Source: Limnohabitans sp. TEGF004
GTDB lineage: Bacteria; Pseudomonadota; Gammaproteobacteria; Burkholderiales; Burkholderiaceae_C
Assembly (NCBI RefSeq): GCF_027924965.1
Contig: NZ_AP027056.1
Location: forward strand, 868,001-932,000
Length of the DNA stretch: 64,000 nt
Direction of reading: 5' to 3'
Position 1 is the stretch's first letter, and the number at the start of each line of letters is the position of its first letter. The notes under the pieces were generated by a model. The model was not told the origin of the DNA. It searched no databases and saw only the letters and a program-made list of their open reading frames with translations. Shown here piece by piece: positions 19,112 through 26,183 of this stretch. The translations under genes and the position numbers were made by a program.

Positions 19112-20320
19112 ATGACTTCCTTAAACCCCGCATCCAACCCTTGGCGCGATGATGCTGCCGTCATTGGCTTGGTGGGCGTTGCACACGCCAGCTCGCACTT
19201 CTCGCACCTGTTGTTGCCCCTCATGTTCCCGGTGTTCATCAGCACGTTTGGCTTGAGCTATTCGGAGCTTGGGTTTTTGATGACGGTGTTTTTTGTCGTC
19301 TCGGGGATCGGCCAAGCCTCAGCGGGTTTTGTGGTGGACCGTTTGGGTGCACGCCCCGTGTTGTTTGTTGCGTTGTTGTTGATGGCCGCAGGCTGTTTGG
19401 TCGTGTCGGTAGCTGACAGCTATGTGGGGCTGATGTTGGGCGCTGCGTTGCTAGGGCTGGGCAACTGTTCGTTTCATCCGGTGGACTTCACCATCCTCAA
19501 CCAAAAAGTGTCCGCGCCTCGCTTGGGCTATGCCTTCAGCGCACACGGGCTAACGGGTAATTTGGGCTGGGCACTGGCGCCCGTGTTCATGGTGGGCTTG
19601 AGTGCAGCGTTTGATTGGCGCACGGCCTATGTGTGTGCTGCCCTCTTGTTTGTTGCGATCTTGGCAGTGTTGCTGTGGCAGCGTGATTTACTACACGCTG
19701 ATGTGGTGAGCCACAAGCCCACGGCGGGAGACGCCAGTACTTTGGACTTTTTAAAAATCCCCGTGGTGTGGTGGTGCTTTGGTTTTTTCTTGCTCTCCAC
19801 CATGACCCTGGCCGTGGTGCAAAGCTTTGCTGTGTCAATTTTGCAAGCACTGCACCACGTCACCTTTGAAGCGGCCACCTTCACCTTGACGGCGTACATG
19901 CTGTGCGCCGCAGCTGGCATGTTTGTAGGCGGCTTTGTGGCTGCACGTTGGCCTCGCCAAAGTGACAAGGTGGTGGCAGGCTGCATGACAGCAGGTGCCA
20001 TTTGTATGGCCTTGTGTGGCAGTGGGTGGTTGAGTGCAGAACTCACCATGGTCATCTTGGCCGCCACGGGTTTGGCCATTGGCGTTGGCGGTCCATCGCG
20101 TGACATGATGATCAAGAAAGCCACGCCCAAGGGAGCCACAGGTCGCGTGTATGGCATGGTGTATTCGGGGTTGGACACGGGCTTTGCCATTTCACCATTG
20201 ATCTTTGGTGTCTTCATGGATCACGGCTGGTACGGTGCCACCTTGCTAGGCGCCGCTGTGGTGTTGATGCTCAGTGTGGGCGTGGCGCTGGGGGTGGGGC
20301 GCAGAACTGCGCATGTCTGA
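19112..20320 (+). CDS. MFS transporter
   Basis: 402 residues with about 12 hydrophobic segments. The N-terminal half has VGVAHASSHFSHLLLPLMFP and ELGFLMTVFFVVSGIGQASAG, then the motif A-like FVVDRLGARPVLF. GLGNCSFHPVDF and ATGRVYGMVYSGLDTGFAISP occur later. It resembles the fosmidomycin-resistance-like group of MFS permeases, but I cannot name a substrate. The ATG at 19112 directly follows the clpB terminator T run, leaving no room for a normal ribosome-binding site. No later ATG would keep the first helix intact. Confidence 0.85.
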   Translation: MTSLNPASNPWRDDAAVIGLVGVAHASSHFSHLLLPLMFPVFISTFGLSYSELGFLMTVFFVVSGIGQASAGFVVDRLGARPVLFVALLLMAAGCLVVSVADSYVGLMLGAALLGLGNCSFHPVDFTILNQKVSAPRLGYAFSAHGLTGNLGWALAPVFMVGLSAAFDWRTAYVCAALLFVAILAVLLWQRDLLHADVVSHKPTAGDASTLDFLKIPVVWWCFGFFLLSTMTLAVVQSFAVSILQALHHVTFEAATFTLTAYMLCAAAGMFVGGFVAARWPRQSDKVVAGCMTAGAICMALCGSGWLSAELTMVILAATGLAIGVGGPSRDMMIKKATPKGATGRVYGMVYSGLDTGFAISPLIFGVFMDHGWYGATLLGAAVVLMLSVGVALGVGRRTAHV

Positions 20321-20338
20321 TTGACATGTACAGGCCAT

Positions 20339-20365
20339 AAAAAAGGGACCGTGAGGTCCCTTTTT
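20339..20365. terminator. Bidirectional terminator between the MFS gene and the SWIB gene
   Basis: AAAAAGGGACC, loop GTGA, GGTCCCTTTTT, with A and T runs on the two sides so that it serves both convergent genes. Confidence 0.9.
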
Positions 20366-20384
20366 CATTGAGGCAGAGTCTGAA

Positions 20385-20933
20385 TTACTTCAGGTGCTTG
20401 CCGATCAAGCCAGCCAATTCAAACATGGTGACTTGGGCTTTGCCAAACACTTGCTTGAGCTTGTCGTCAGCGTTGATGTTGCGCTTGTTGACTTTGTCTT
20501 GCAGACCGTGCTTTTTGATGTACGTCCACATTTTGCTCACGACTTCAGTGCGTGGCACTGCAGTGTTACCGATCACAGCAGCCAATGCGGCGCTAGGTGT
20601 GAGGGCTTTCATGAACGCAGCATTGGGCGTGCGCTTCTTTGCAGGTGCTTTTTTGGCCGCAGCTTTTTTAGCTGGGGCTTTCTTGGCGACAACCTTTTTA
20701 GCAGCAACTTTTTTGGCTACTGGCTTTTTAGCGGGGGCAGCTTTCTTCGCTGGGGCTTTTTTAGCAACTACTTTTTTAGCGGCAGGCTTCTTAGCCGCTA
20801 CTTTTTTAGCAGGTGCAGCTTTTTTCGCCGCTACTTTTTTAGCAGGTGCAGCTTTTTTCGCTGCTACTTTTTTAGCTGGAGCAGCTTTCTTTGCTGCCAC
20901 TTTTTTAGCCGGAGCTTTTTTTGCAGTTGCCAT
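20385..20933 (-). CDS. SWIB/MDM2-domain protein with histone H1-like Lys/Ala tail
   Basis: 182 residues in two clear parts. Residues 1-100 are almost only Lys, Ala, Pro and Val in repeats such as KKVAAKKAAPA, resembling the tails of bacterial histone H1-like proteins. Residues 101-182 (TPNAAFMKALTPSAALAAVI, MWTYIKKHGLQD, FGKAQVTMFELAGLIGKHLK) form a SWIB/MDM2 domain. The protein is probably nucleoid-associated, the tail binding DNA or RNA. AAGGA precedes the ATG at 20933; the frame has an in-frame start 11 codons further up. The repetitive tail is prone to slippage and length variation. The role is inferred from domain content. Confidence 0.88.
   Translation of the reverse strand: MATAKKAPAKKVAAKKAAPAKKVAAKKAAPAKKVAAKKAAPAKKVAAKKPAAKKVVAKKAPAKKAAPAKKPVAKKVAAKKVVAKKAPAKKAAAKKAPAKKRTPNAAFMKALTPSAALAAVIGNTAVPRTEVVSKMWTYIKKHGLQDKVNKRNINADDKLKQVFGKAQVTMFELAGLIGKHLK
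20634..20933 (-). repeat. Degenerate Lys/Ala-coding repeats
   Basis: Imperfect tandem repeats coding for units like KKVAAKKAAPA run through the 5' half of the SWIB gene. They show as repeated GCTTTTTT- and ACTTTTTTAGC-type segments on the plus strand. This is low-complexity coding sequence, not a CRISPR. Confidence 0.8.
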
Positions 20934-21150
20934 GGTTGATTTCCTTCTAGAAGTTTTTGTTTGCAAGCCTTAGAGATATCGCTCTAGAGCAATGCGGATG
21001 CTAATTGAGAACGCACGTCTTTCCAAGCTAAAAACAACTTTTTCATTGGAGGATGTTGTTTTTTGCGAGGGGTTGTCATGACATGCCCAGTGTGTCTGTG
21101 CCAGCGACGCATGTTCTGAATCAGGACTGTGCTGTCGCGCTTGCTCATAT

Positions 21151-21180
21151 TTGAAAAATCATTTCATATTGCAATATATA
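21151..21180 (+). promoter_or_regulatory. Candidate sigma-70 promoter of aceA
   Basis: TTGAAA (21151-21156) and TATATA (21175-21180) are separated by 18 bases. The interval also contains the 12-bp palindrome ATATTGCAATAT (21166-21177). The PhaR-type box lies just downstream, where it would cover the transcription start. Confidence 0.5.
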
Positions 21181-21184
21181 GATA

Positions 21185-21197
21185 TGCTGCGGTGCAA
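21185..21197 (+). promoter_or_regulatory. PhaR/PhbF-type operator upstream of aceA
   Basis: TGCTGCGGTGCAA fits the TG-N-TGC-N3-GCAA motif reported for the PHB regulator PhbF/PhaR of Herbaspirillum (recalled, not searched). The same pattern lies upstream of phaZ, and the two share TGYTGCRGTGCAATAT. Confidence 0.55.
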
Positions 21198-21280
21198 TAT
21201 TTTTTCTTGATATGAGAAATCAAGTTCCACAATGCAGAATAAGTTCAGTAACATATTGATTTGATTGAATAAAAATAAAT

Positions 21281-21322
21281 TCTTATATAAGACATAAGAC
21301 GCGAATCAAGTCTTCTATAAGA
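21281..21322. promoter_or_regulatory. Tandem palindromes TCTT-N-TATAAGA upstream of aceA
   Basis: TCTTATATAAGA (21281-21292) and TCTTCTATAAGA (21311-21322) are two near-identical dyads 30 bases apart, about three helical turns, upstream of aceA. They look like a pair of sites for one dimeric regulator, which I cannot identify from the window alone. Confidence 0.55.
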
Positions 21323-21368
21323 CTTATAGTCGATCCATCGATAACCACTTAACTTTCTGGAGCGAACC

Positions 21369-22700
21369 ATGCCTCAATCACTGAACGAACAACTCAGCCG
21401 CGAACAACAAATCGCCGCCCTCGAAAAAGACTGGGCGACCAACCCACGCTGGAAAGGCGTGAAGCGTGGTTACTCTGCTGCTGACGTCGTGCGCTTGCGC
21501 GGCAGCATGCCTATCGAGCACACACTTGCCAAGCGCGGTGCAGAAAAGCTCTGGGAAAAAGTCAACGGTGGCGCCAAGAAAGGCTACGTCAACGCATTCG
21601 GCGCGATCTCTGCTGGTCAAGCCATGCAACAAGCCAAAGCTGGCTTGGAAGCTGTGTACTTGTCAGGCTGGCAAGTTGCTGCTGACGGCAACACATCTGA
21701 AACCATGTACCCAGACCAATCGCTCTACGCGTACGACTCTGTGCCAACCATGGTTCGCCGCATCAACAACACATTCAAACGCGCTGACGAAATTCAATGG
21801 GGCCGTGGCATCAACCCAGGCGACAAAGAATTCATCGACTACTTCTTGCCAATCGTGGCTGACGCTGAAGCCGGTTTCGGTGGCGTGCTGAACGCTTTCG
21901 AATTGATGAAGAACATGATCACTGCTGGCGCTGCTGGCGTTCACTTCGAAGACCAATTGGCTGCTGTGAAGAAATGCGGTCACATGGGCGGCAAAGTGTT
22001 GGTGCCAACACAAGAAGCTTGCGAGAAATTGATCTCTGCACGTTTCGCTGCTGACGTCATGGGTACATCCACCATCGTGTTGGCACGTACCGATGCTGAA
22101 GCTGCTAACTTGATCACTTCTGACCACGACGCCAACGACAAGCCATTCTTGACAGGCGAGCGTACTCAAGAAGGTTTCTACCGCGTCAAAAACGGTTTGG
22201 AACAAGCCATCAGCCGCGGCGTTGCATACGCTCCTTACGCTGACTTGGTGTGGTGCGAAACAGGCGTGCCAGATATCGGCTTCGCTCGCGAATTCGCACA
22301 AGCTGTGCACGCTGCATGCCCAGGCAAGCTGTTGTCTTACAACTGCTCACCTTCTTTCAACTGGAAGAAGAACCTCAACGACAGCCAAATCGCTTCGTTC
22401 CAAGAAGACTTGTCAGCATTGGGTTACAAATACCAGTTCATCACATTGGCTGGTATCCACATCAACTGGTACAACACCTTCCAGTTTGCCAATGCATACG
22501 CCAACGGCGAAGGCATGAAGCACTACGTCAACATGGTGCAAGAGCCTGAGTTCGCAGCGCGCGACAAGGGTTACACCTTCGTGTCACACCAACAAGAAGT
22601 GGGCGCAGGCTACTTCGACGACGTCACTACCGTGATTCAAGGCGGTTCATCTTCTGTGAAAGCCCTCACAGGTTCTACTGAAGAAGAACAGTTCCACTAA
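21369..22700 (+). CDS. aceA: Isocitrate lyase
   Basis: Cleaves isocitrate to glyoxylate and succinate, the first step of the glyoxylate shunt needed for growth on acetate or on PHB-derived acetyl-CoA. The 443-residue protein has [29 protein letters not shown] and [13 protein letters not shown]. The catalytic loop cysteine is in [27 protein letters not shown] ([13 protein letters not shown]) and [14 protein letters not shown] also fit. No malate synthase gene is in the window. A diverged copy of its last 76 codons and terminator lies 2.6 kb downstream. Confidence 0.98.
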   Translation: MPQSLNEQLSREQQIAALEKDWATNPRWKGVKRGYSAADVVRLRGSMPIEHTLAKRGAEKLWEKVNGGAKKGYVNAFGAISAGQAMQQAKAGLEAVYLSGWQVAADGNTSETMYPDQSLYAYDSVPTMVRRINNTFKRADEIQWGRGINPGDKEFIDYFLPIVADAEAGFGGVLNAFELMKNMITAGAAGVHFEDQLAAVKKCGHMGGKVLVPTQEACEKLISARFAADVMGTSTIVLARTDAEAANLITSDHDANDKPFLTGERTQEGFYRVKNGLEQAISRGVAYAPYADLVWCETGVPDIGFAREFAQAVHAACPGKLLSYNCSPSFNWKKNLNDSQIASFQEDLSALGYKYQFITLAGIHINWYNTFQFANAYANGEGMKHYVNMVQEPEFAARDKGYTFVSHQQEVGAGYFDDVTTVIQGGSSSVKALTGSTEEEQFH

Positions 22701-22795
22701 GCACTTCAATTGAGAGATGGTCTGTAAGGGCTGTCTCTTGGATTGAACAAGGTTTGAGACCACTCAGCGTGAAAGCGTTGGGTGGTTTTTTCTTG
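22472..22795 (+). repeat. Direct repeat, copy 1: 3' end of intact aceA and its terminator
   Basis: The last 76 codons of aceA with the following 95 bases, including the terminator, recur at 25107-25430 with high identity. Over the coding part I count nine synonymous changes, one Glu-to-Lys change and loss of the stop codon in copy 2. Confidence 0.9.
22759..22791 (+). terminator. Intrinsic terminator after aceA
   Basis: ACCACTCAGCG pairs with CGTTGGGTGGT (G-T pairs allowed), followed by six T. Confidence 0.85.
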
Positions 22796-22850
22796 GGTAA
22801 AGTGTTTGTGATTAAATTTGTCAGATCAACATTAATTTATCTTGGTCCTT

Positions 22851-23738
22851 ATGAAAATACTTCTCCAACTAGCTTTTTCAATATTCCTCGGGCTCGCTTC
22901 AACGACAGCCAGATCGCAAGCGTTAGATGTCGAGACGATTCAAATTGATCTTGGCCGTGAGTATGGACTTTTCAGCAAGTCACCTGCAGTGCTGAGGGCG
23001 ATATCCGCGAATGTTGAAAATACAAAACCAAAAACCGCAGTCCTGTTTTTTACAGGATGGCCAGGGATTCTTTGGATACCTGAAAAACTTGATCCTCAAA
23101 GATTTCTAAAAGCCGCAAGCAGAAGCGGCTTGTATGCTTTTACCAAGATTGATTTTTTCCCCTCTAAAGGCGTGACCTTTGTAGCTGTAGATTGCCCAAC
23201 AGATCAGTGGGGTAGTAGCGTTAGATCTGCTGATCCTTTTGGCTGTAGTGACACTTACCGTTCATCAGAGCAGCACGCCGCAGACATCTCTCAATTAATC
23301 AAACATCTGAAAGATCAAAAAGGAATTGAGCGAGTTTTCATTTGGGGCCACAGTTACGGAAGCGTATCTTCACGCTGGCTAGCTACCCGATTGGGTGACC
23401 AAATTCAAGGAAGCATTCATTCCGCTTCTATGTCTATTTCGGGTGGTGGGCGATTTTTTGATTACGGTCGCTCCATTAAACAGATGGATATGAGTAAGGC
23501 GAGTGCGCCTTGGGTTTTCGTTCACAACGAATCTGACGCCTGTGCTGGTACCGCCTATGCACCGATACAAGCGATTGCAGGAAAAAATCTCATCACAGTT
23601 CGAGGCGGTATTCCTGAAGGGGACCCATGTAGAGCAGGTCACTATCACTCTTACCAAGGACGGGAGCTTGATGCTTTGGAAGCTATAGCAGATTGGATGA
23701 TGACAGGCAAGATTGCTGAGTTTGTTGGTAATCCGTGA
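22851..23738 (+). CDS. Secreted alpha/beta-hydrolase-like protein
   Basis: 295 residues starting with a cleavable signal peptide (MKILLQLAFSIFLGLAS, ending near ARSQA). The nucleophile elbow GHSYGS is in FIWGHSYGSVSSRWLA, around residue 167. Candidate acid and histidine residues are in HNESDACAG and GHYHSYQGRE. Four cysteines (VDCP, FGCS, DACAG, DPCRA) may form disulfides in the periplasm. The fold is recognisable, the substrate is not. Base composition and codon use (AAA, AAT, CTT, AGA) are clearly AT-richer than the neighbours. It lies inside the aceA-repeat islet, which suggests horizontal acquisition. Confidence 0.72.
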   Translation: MKILLQLAFSIFLGLASTTARSQALDVETIQIDLGREYGLFSKSPAVLRAISANVENTKPKTAVLFFTGWPGILWIPEKLDPQRFLKAASRSGLYAFTKIDFFPSKGVTFVAVDCPTDQWGSSVRSADPFGCSDTYRSSEQHAADISQLIKHLKDQKGIERVFIWGHSYGSVSSRWLATRLGDQIQGSIHSASMSISGGGRFFDYGRSIKQMDMSKASAPWVFVHNESDACAGTAYAPIQAIAGKNLITVRGGIPEGDPCRAGHYHSYQGRELDALEAIADWMMTGKIAEFVGNP

Positions 23739-23864
23739 ATGCCAGCATCGCTCAAGAATACAGAGCGGTATTCGCATCTATCGCAAGAGACGCTTTCTGC
23801 TGCGGCTGATTCAGTGGCTCAAGCTATAGATGTGAACTGGGACCCTGTGGGGGCTCGTAGTTAG
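23739..23864 (+). pseudogene. C-terminal remnant of a tyrosine recombinase/phage integrase
   Basis: A 41-codon frame directly after the hydrolase stop and in the same phase reads SLKNTERYSHLSQETLSAA and continues to NWDPVGARS. This resembles the end of tyrosine integrases, where the nucleophilic tyrosine sits in a TxRYSHLS context. The upstream catalytic domain is missing. A terminator follows at once. The fragment is short, so assignment rests on one motif, but its position in a repeat-flanked islet supports it. Confidence 0.6.
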
Positions 23865-23865
23865 G

Positions 23866-23907
23866 AAACCCCAGCTCACTTACACAATTGGTGAGCTGGG
23901 TTTTTTT
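23866..23907. terminator. Bidirectional terminator
   Basis: AAACCCCAGCTCAC and GTGAGCTGGGTTTTTTT pair around an 11-base loop. It serves the hydrolase/integrase side and the convergent membrane-protein gene. Confidence 0.9.
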
Positions 23908-23909
23908 GA

Positions 23910-24785
23910 TTAGCCGCGAGTCAAATACACCTTAACAAAGCTGCTTTTCAGCGTGGCAGCTTTTGTGGGGAGTACCTCTTTTTCACCGCGGAGAGCCGAT
24001 TGCTGAAGGCTGTCTAAGTTCGCTCGAATGGCTTTAATTTCAGGGTCATTGGCAACTTCTTCAACGGCCTTCAGTTTGCCAGACACTTCTTCATACAGTG
24101 TCGTTGTTTTGCTGGCATCTTTGTGTTCAGCAGCTTCAAGAATAAGCTCCATTGCATCGTGGAAATCAATCAATGCGATAGATAGCATTGAAAAACCATT
24201 GCGTTTAAAAAGTTCTTGAAAAACAGGACGAACCTTCTCAAGGTCTAGGTGTGCTTGGTGTAAGTCACCAGTGCGAACTAAAACTTCAACGTCACGAAGA
24301 ATGGTGCTGACAGTTTTTAGATCACTATCGAATTGCTTATCTGTTTTTAATGCAAATGGTCGATAGTTCGCGTATTTAAGTTGGAACTCAGAATAGGCTG
24401 GAGCCCATTTTTCATAGTTGGCGATTGCTGATGAGCGCTCGCCTTTGCCTGTCAAAAATAGCGTTTGCTTGTAATGGTTGTTCATTTGATTGAAGTCTTC
24501 AAGGAAGTTCTTCTTTGTGAACCAAGCGCTTGCATACGCAGCACTACAAACAATGAGTGCTAAAACGAGCCATGCTTTCGTGCTGACCGACGATGCAGCA
24601 TTTGTTTTGCAATGTACCAATCGATATAGTGGGCAGAAGCTGAAGACTGCGCTAACAAGCATGATTGCACCTGCGATGTAGCTAGCGATCATCCATGGCT
24701 GTGCTAGCCAGAAGAATGACATGACGATGAACATTGTGCCAATTGCGATTCGAATGAATTGATCTAATTTACCGACGTTCTTCAT
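23910..24785 (-). CDS. DUF2892-like membrane protein with C-terminal helical periplasmic domain
   Basis: 291 residues. Residues 1-62 resemble the YgaP/DUF2892 two-helix membrane domain: MKNVGKLDQFIRIAIG, two hydrophobic segments, then CPLYRLVHCKT. A third membrane helix follows (about 70-90). The remaining 200 residues are mostly helical and charged, with DLHQAHLDLEKVRPVFQELF and FHDAMELILEAAEHKD. They recall four-helix-bundle periplasmic domains but contain no CxxCH haem motif. AAGGATC precedes the ATG. Composition is AT-rich like the neighbouring hydrolase. Function unknown. Confidence 0.7.
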   Translation of the reverse strand: MKNVGKLDQFIRIAIGTMFIVMSFFWLAQPWMIASYIAGAIMLVSAVFSFCPLYRLVHCKTNAASSVSTKAWLVLALIVCSAAYASAWFTKKNFLEDFNQMNNHYKQTLFLTGKGERSSAIANYEKWAPAYSEFQLKYANYRPFALKTDKQFDSDLKTVSTILRDVEVLVRTGDLHQAHLDLEKVRPVFQELFKRNGFSMLSIALIDFHDAMELILEAAEHKDASKTTTLYEEVSGKLKAVEEVANDPEIKAIRANLDSLQQSALRGEKEVLPTKAATLKSSFVKVYLTRG

Positions 24786-25106
24786 TTTTTGATCCTTCTA
24801 AGTTTTTATATTAAAGCATGCTTATATTTATATTGCTTCCTCTTGAACGAGGCTTTACCTTGGCTTAACAAAGCGCAGGGGCGTTGGAAACGTGTTGATA
24901 ATTTTTCCCCTCCATCCTTCCCCCAACTTCTACCGATGAAAATTTGGTGGGAGGTCACCCCTAACGAGTTTTGGTGCCCCCGATCTGGAAAATCAGCTCT
25001 GTTTCTGGTGTGACTTTGGGATGCCGGTGCGTGGTGTCCTTTTAGTGCCGCCGTTTTATCCCTAAGCTAATGAAACTATTAGAGTTTTCAACTGGCTCGG
25101 AAGGAT
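24786..25106. other. Non-coding stretch at the right end of the islet
   Basis: About 320 bases with no credible gene. The left end is the AT-rich promoter region of the DUF2892-like gene. The rest is of mixed composition and I recognise nothing in it. TTCAACTGG just before the repeat also occurs (as TCAACTGG) before copy 1 in aceA, so the junction is slightly ragged. Confidence 0.5.
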
Positions 25107-25347
25107 CAACACGTTCCAGTTCGCCAATGCCTACGCTAACGGCGAAGGCATGAAGCACTACGTCAACATGGTGCAAGAGCCTGAATTCGCAGCACGCGAC
25201 AAGGGTTACACCTTCGTGTCACACCAACAAGAAGTGGGCGCAGGCTACTTCGACGACGTGACTACTGTGATCCAAGGCGGTTCATCTTCTGTGAAAGCCC
25301 TCACAGGTTCTACTGAAGAAAAACAGTTCCACCAAGCACGTCAATGA
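25107..25347 (+). pseudogene. aceA 3'-end fragment (isocitrate lyase pseudogene)
   Basis: Codes [20 protein letters not shown] through to [20 protein letters not shown], the last 76 residues of isocitrate lyase plus four read-through codons, because the original stop is changed to CAA. There is no start region or promoter. Changes relative to the intact gene are nearly all synonymous, so this end diverged while still part of a working gene and was later cut off. Confidence 0.9.
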
Positions 25348-25393
25348 AGAGATGGCCTGAGAAGGCTGTCTCTTGGTTTAAATAGGGCTTGAG

Positions 25394-25426
25394 ACCACTC
25401 AGCGCGCGAGCGTTGGGTGGTTTTTT
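25394..25426 (+). terminator. Duplicated aceA terminator
   Basis: ACCACTCAGCGC and GCGTTGGGTGGT with T6, the counterpart of the terminator at 22759-22791. Confidence 0.82.
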
Positions 25427-25436
25427 ATTCAGACGG

Positions 25437-25790
25437 TCAGCGCTTGCATTTGTAGACCGCAAATATCTGCTTGCCAAATTCTGGTGTGGCGTCTTTCACC
25501 AGCGTGTCGCCGCCTAATTCCACCGCATTGTTTTGCCCAAGCTGCAGCAAGTTGGCCTCTACGGCATCCGCGTCGCGGTTGTAGATGCCCACTTTGGTGA
25601 CGACAATTACATTGACTTTGCCAAGTGACTGACAGTGTGTCACTTGATTGGTCTTCATCAGCAATACGCGTTCAGAGCCCGCGGCTGGTTTGAGGAAGCT
25701 GTTGGCGCACCCCATCAACAAGGATGTCGAGATGATGCAGCCACTGAGAAGCTTCAACTTCGTTGTGCATATTCCTGCATTGAGTGTCAT
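25437..25790 (-). CDS. Small lipoprotein, DUF4156-like
   Basis: 117 residues with an N-terminal signal and lipobox LLMGCANS (lipidated Cys around residue 28). The domain has VTHCQSLGKVNVIVV, the DADAVEANLLQLGQNNAVELGGDTLV pattern of DUF4156, and a final YKCKR cysteine, probably a disulfide partner of HCQS. Likely membrane-anchored and facing the periplasm. Downstream of the XRE gene on the same strand (15 bases), so perhaps co-transcribed. Function unknown. Confidence 0.72.
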   Translation of the reverse strand: MTLNAGICTTKLKLLSGCIISTSLLMGCANSFLKPAAGSERVLLMKTNQVTHCQSLGKVNVIVVTKVGIYNRDADAVEANLLQLGQNNAVELGGDTLVKDATPEFGKQIFAVYKCKR

Positions 25791-25805
25791 GTGGTGAATA
25801 GCCTC

Positions 25806-26078
25806 TTATTTTGAATTAATGTGCATATCAATTGGTGCTAACAGCATCCATGGCTCAACGCCTAAAGTTTCGGCGAGGCGTTCGATATTAGCCAACGACA
25901 CGTTCCAAACACTTCGCTCGACCGCTGACACATAAGTTCTGTCGAGATCGCAGGAGAGGGCTAATTTTTCTTGCGACCATCCTTTTTCAACCCGCAGCGT
26001 CCGGATATGCCATGCAAGTACTCCGCGGAGGTCATTTTTCGCGGGTTTCTTTTTGGGAGGAGTTGGTTTGGCTGACAC
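25806..26078 (-). CDS. XRE-family HTH regulator
   Basis: 90 residues. After a basic, proline-rich start (KPTPPKKKPAKND) comes a Cro/C1-type helix-turn-helix: LRGVLAWHIRTLRVEKGWSQEKLALSCDLDRTYVSAVERS and SLANIERLAETLGVEPWMLL. The start is GTG at 26078. Small single-domain regulators of this sort often occur in accessory DNA. Target unknown; it may control the adjacent lipoprotein genes. Confidence 0.85.
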   Translation of the reverse strand: MSAKPTPPKKKPAKNDLRGVLAWHIRTLRVEKGWSQEKLALSCDLDRTYVSAVERSVWNVSLANIERLAETLGVEPWMLLAPIDMHINSK

Positions 26079-26183
26079 CCTAGAAGCATCCCAATATGCT
26101 AAGCTTGCATCTACGGAGTTTGCTTCTCAAATGAAGGTGTCCGTTTAAAACGAAATGAACTTTTTAAAGAATTTGGAAAAAAT

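Larger units (their letters stand above)
20934..21368. other. Intergenic control region between the SWIB gene and aceA (435 bases)
   Basis: The aceA-proximal half is AT-rich and holds the promoter and operator-like elements listed separately. The half near the SWIB gene has its ribosome-binding site and a possible 54-codon basic minus-strand frame (20984-21148, MSKRDSTVLIQNMRRWHRHT...) with no visible ribosome-binding site, which I do not call as a gene. Confidence 0.6.
25107..25430 (+). repeat. Direct repeat, copy 2: displaced aceA 3' end and terminator
   Basis: Second copy of the 324-base segment at 22472-22795, in the same orientation. Together the copies bracket about 2.3 kb containing the hydrolase, integrase remnant and DUF2892-like gene. 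Confidence 0.9.

Noticed and set aside
20634..20933. Repeat array resembling a CRISPR at low resolution
   Set aside because: The repeats are imperfect, of variable spacing, in frame, and code for Lys/Ala units of one protein. There are no unique spacers and no cas genes.
21053..21154. 33-codon plus-strand frame after TTGGAGG upstream of aceA
   Set aside because: The Shine-Dalgarno-like sequence touches the ATG with no spacing, and the peptide has no recognisable features.
24786..25013. 74-codon frame in the islet spacer
   Set aside because: It begins inside the promoter of the divergent gene and has no ribosome-binding site or recognisable motif.
21369..25347. Tandem duplication of the whole aceA gene followed by deletion
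   Set aside because: Less economical than insertion: the intervening DNA is of foreign composition and contains an integrase-like remnant. It is not fully excluded.
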